Assembly: GCA_004352715.1 (NCBI GenBank)
Contig: SCFE01000033.1
Location: forward strand, 2,207,088 to 2,271,087
Length of the DNA: 64,000 bases
Source of the DNA: Hofstenia miamia
Lineage: Eukaryota; Xenacoelomorpha; Acoela
Direction: 5' to 3'
Numbering within the stretch: position 1 is the first letter of the stretch; each line of letters opens with the position of its first letter. Made by a program: the position numbers and the translations under genes. This document shows positions 62,169-64,000 of this stretch, piece by piece. Under the pieces are notes generated by a model. It was not told the DNA's origin and ran no database searches. It worked only from the letters and a program-made list of their open reading frames with translations.

Positions 62169-62601
62169 TTAACCCTTTCGAGTCGAACGGGAACTATAGT
62201 TCCCGCTAATGTTTACATGAACCTAACGGGAACCATTAATCCCTATATCCCATTCAAATACATCCTATTAGTCATTTTGGAGACCGAGGCAATTTCTAGA
62301 GTCAGTTCCATAGTCATGACATCATTATTTGTTTATTTATCCCATTTGGTATGCACCTGTTCACTTTTGCTCTATGTATTTTGCTTATATTTACACAAAT
62401 AATAAGTAAAATCAGCATTGTTTTTGTTTCATTATTTATTTAAAATACTGTGTTTACTTTTTGGATAACCTGTTTGCATTAATTATTTTTATAAAATCAT
62501 AAAAAAATCAACTGAGGTATTAAATATAGCCTACTAAATATGCATCATACAGTTTTTATAATAAAAATTAAATTACCTAGGTTCAGACTTAAAAGGGTTA
62601 A
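62169..62601. mobile_element. piggyBac-like MITE (TTAA-flanked, 425 bp)
   Basis: Both ends abut TTAA (62169-62172 and 62598-62601). The inverted ends are CCCTTTCGAGTCGAACGGG and, reverse complemented from the right, CCCTTTTAAGTCTGAACC. TTAA targets and a CCCTTT start are typical of piggyBac-type elements. Inside, 62188-62205 is a perfect 18-base palindrome (cgggaactatagttcccg), followed by a related ACGGGAACC. There is no transposase; the 81-codon frame at 62157-62402 starts outside the element and is not credible as its product. Confidence 0.8.
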
Positions 62602-63359
62602 ACATAAGAGAAGCTCAAATTTTATGCATTTGCTTGCTTACTATCCACTGCCAGTAGAGAAACTTACTGAGACTTATAATCTGCAGTACAACACGCGTTT
62701 GCTGATACATGATATATTAATCTTACATAATTTATAAAGTGCTTATCAACTGATTAGATGGTGATTATTGTAGCATAATCCATTAAAAAAAGCAAAAAGA
62801 AGAAGAGTAAGCAAGATCAAATATTAATTGAACATAAAACTAATTTACATCATTTTTGTATTTTTAATAGTATTAGCATCAGGTCATGTTATTTGAAAAA
62901 TCGTAAAGCAAGTATTTGCTGCTTTAATATTTTTGACAAATCATGAGTGGACAATTAGCTCCATGTTGATTTTAGCAAGCAGCCATTTGCACGCAGAAAT
63001 ATTCTACGTGGACTGCAGAAATAAAACAGTGACAGGTACTTGTTTAGCTTACAAATATGTTTGCAGTACTTTCTATAAATATGTACAAAGGTAAACAGTT
63101 GGTTCATTTAATTTATCTTTATTCAGTTTGCTTAATTATTAAATAATGCACAGCTAAGGAATTAGTGTGTGTAGCGATTAAAGGCTGTTGCGAGGGGAAA
63201 ATGAATTGGTGCCTTGATCTTTATAAACTTCTTGGTTAAGTGTAAGACTAAGGAAATTTTTCTAACATGCTTAGCTGGGTAGCGATCGTTCATTTCTACA
63301 TGTAGTAACAAATTCATGATAAGGCTAGTCAGTCAAACCTAGGAGTATTACATATTTAT
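62602..63359. other. AT-rich intergenic DNA
   Basis: No feature supported. Confidence 0.5.
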
Positions 63360-63731
63360 TTATCTTATTCCACCGTGCGACCCCTCTTGGAATATTGCGC
63401 TCCTTTGTGGCATAATCAGCTTACACAAAGTCAACGTGACAATATTTAATGCATACAGCGTCAAGCTTTCAAAATAATTTTGCCCAATTTGACGTATTCT
63501 GAAGCACGTGAAAAGCTGAGTTCACCTACACTGTTTGATAGAAGAGAAATTATATATGGCAAATTATGGAATAATATTCAGAAGTCATCACACCCTATTC
63601 ATTACCTTGTTCCTCAGGCACGAACCCATCTTTATTCTTTGTGCACTCAACGTTCCCACGATACTTTTGTTAAAACGAATCGTCTTGGATCCTTGTTCAT
63701 TTACTCACATATAAGAAAGGAAATTTCATGA
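63360..63731 (+). pseudogene. LINE reverse transcriptase C-terminal relic
   Basis: One plus-strand frame, interrupted by a stop near 63448, reads VRPLLEYCAPLWHNQLTQSQ, then CIQRQAFKIILPNLTYSEAR, LFDRREIIYGKLWNNIQKS and HPIHYLVPQARTHLYSL, ending at 63729-63731. This is the standard region after the RT palm of CR1/L2/jockey-like LINEs (YA.PVW...L...IQ.R..KII....Y...L....L..RR). The RT core is not present to the left, so it is a 5'-truncated copy, the commonest fate of LINE insertions. Its 3' end is uncertain. Confidence 0.85.
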
Positions 63732-64000
63732 TTCATACGACATAACTTAGAGTTTTCTGTTTTACCCCCCACTTATTTTGTTCTTGTATAATTTTTGTGG
63801 TGTATGTATTATAGTCTCTATGCATGCCACTTTCACCCTGTGGTCACCAGCATTGTTGCAAAATACACACATTAGAGTCAAAGCAAATTTATTGCTTAAA
63901 TGTATATAAAAACTATAAACTAACACATGACAAAAATATTTACAAAACTAATTTAATATGCAATATTAATTAAAGGGCAGTTTTAAAAGTAATTTGACCA
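63732..64000. other. AT-rich DNA at window end
   Basis: No feature supported. Confidence 0.5.

Overview
This is an AT-rich, gene-poor stretch of an invertebrate animal genome. The support is: (TA)n tracts that repeatedly break the assembly, exons separated by long AT-rich GT-AG introns, and dense old transposon relics (hAT, mariner, piggyBac-like, non-LTR retrotransposons of at least two clades). The mix resembles cnidarian (Hydra-like) genomes, but no marker fixes the species; that assignment is inference. Nothing bacterial or viral was seen.

Host coding sequence is sparse and on the plus strand. Six phase-compatible exons run from 28316 to about 43662 (gene A, product not recognised; an N-glycosylation-rich, Cys-containing, probably extracellular protein). 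Three more phase-compatible exons run from 53268 to 60627 (gene B: two N-glycosylation sequons, a hydrophobic segment, a basic tail, a stop, and AATAAA signals at 60905-60951). Gene B begins in phase 0 and the only stop found for gene A lies in AT-rich sequence, so A and B may be one gene for a C-terminally anchored membrane glycoprotein.

Layout: 0-8 kb, AT-rich DNA with a hAT-type miniature element (4155-4386) and a minus-strand LINE RT relic (5350-5800). 8.2-11.1 kb, an assembly gap, then an R2/R4-like LINE lacking its RT core and ending in an AAT-rich tail. 11-20 kb, mostly featureless with microsatellites. 20.5 kb, a GGGTATGGG-rich element. 24.07-25.18 kb, a rearranged mariner with both inverted ends. 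26.6-27 kb, a hAT-type element. 28.3-43.7 kb, gene A with introns holding a hAT/CGGBP1-like transposase relic, an unrecognised ORF and two opposed LINE RT relics. 43.9-50.4 kb, a cluster of at least five short hAT-type elements. 52.2-52.9 kb, a second R2/R4-like RT fragment. 53.3-60.6 kb, gene B. 56.9 kb, another hAT-type element. 62.17-62.60 kb, a TTAA-flanked piggyBac-like MITE. 63.4-63.7 kb, a LINE C-terminal relic.

The most striking pattern is the set of short hAT-type elements (about 230-750 bp). Several have CAG...CTG ends and 8-bp target duplications (one perfect, others 6-7 of 8). Many carry a private short word repeated near both ends: GGGTATGGG, CGAGT, GACCC, CGAAACC/CCCGAA, GCTCG, TTTAAA/AAACG. 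Each looks like a separate lineage whose subterminal binding-site array has a different sequence.
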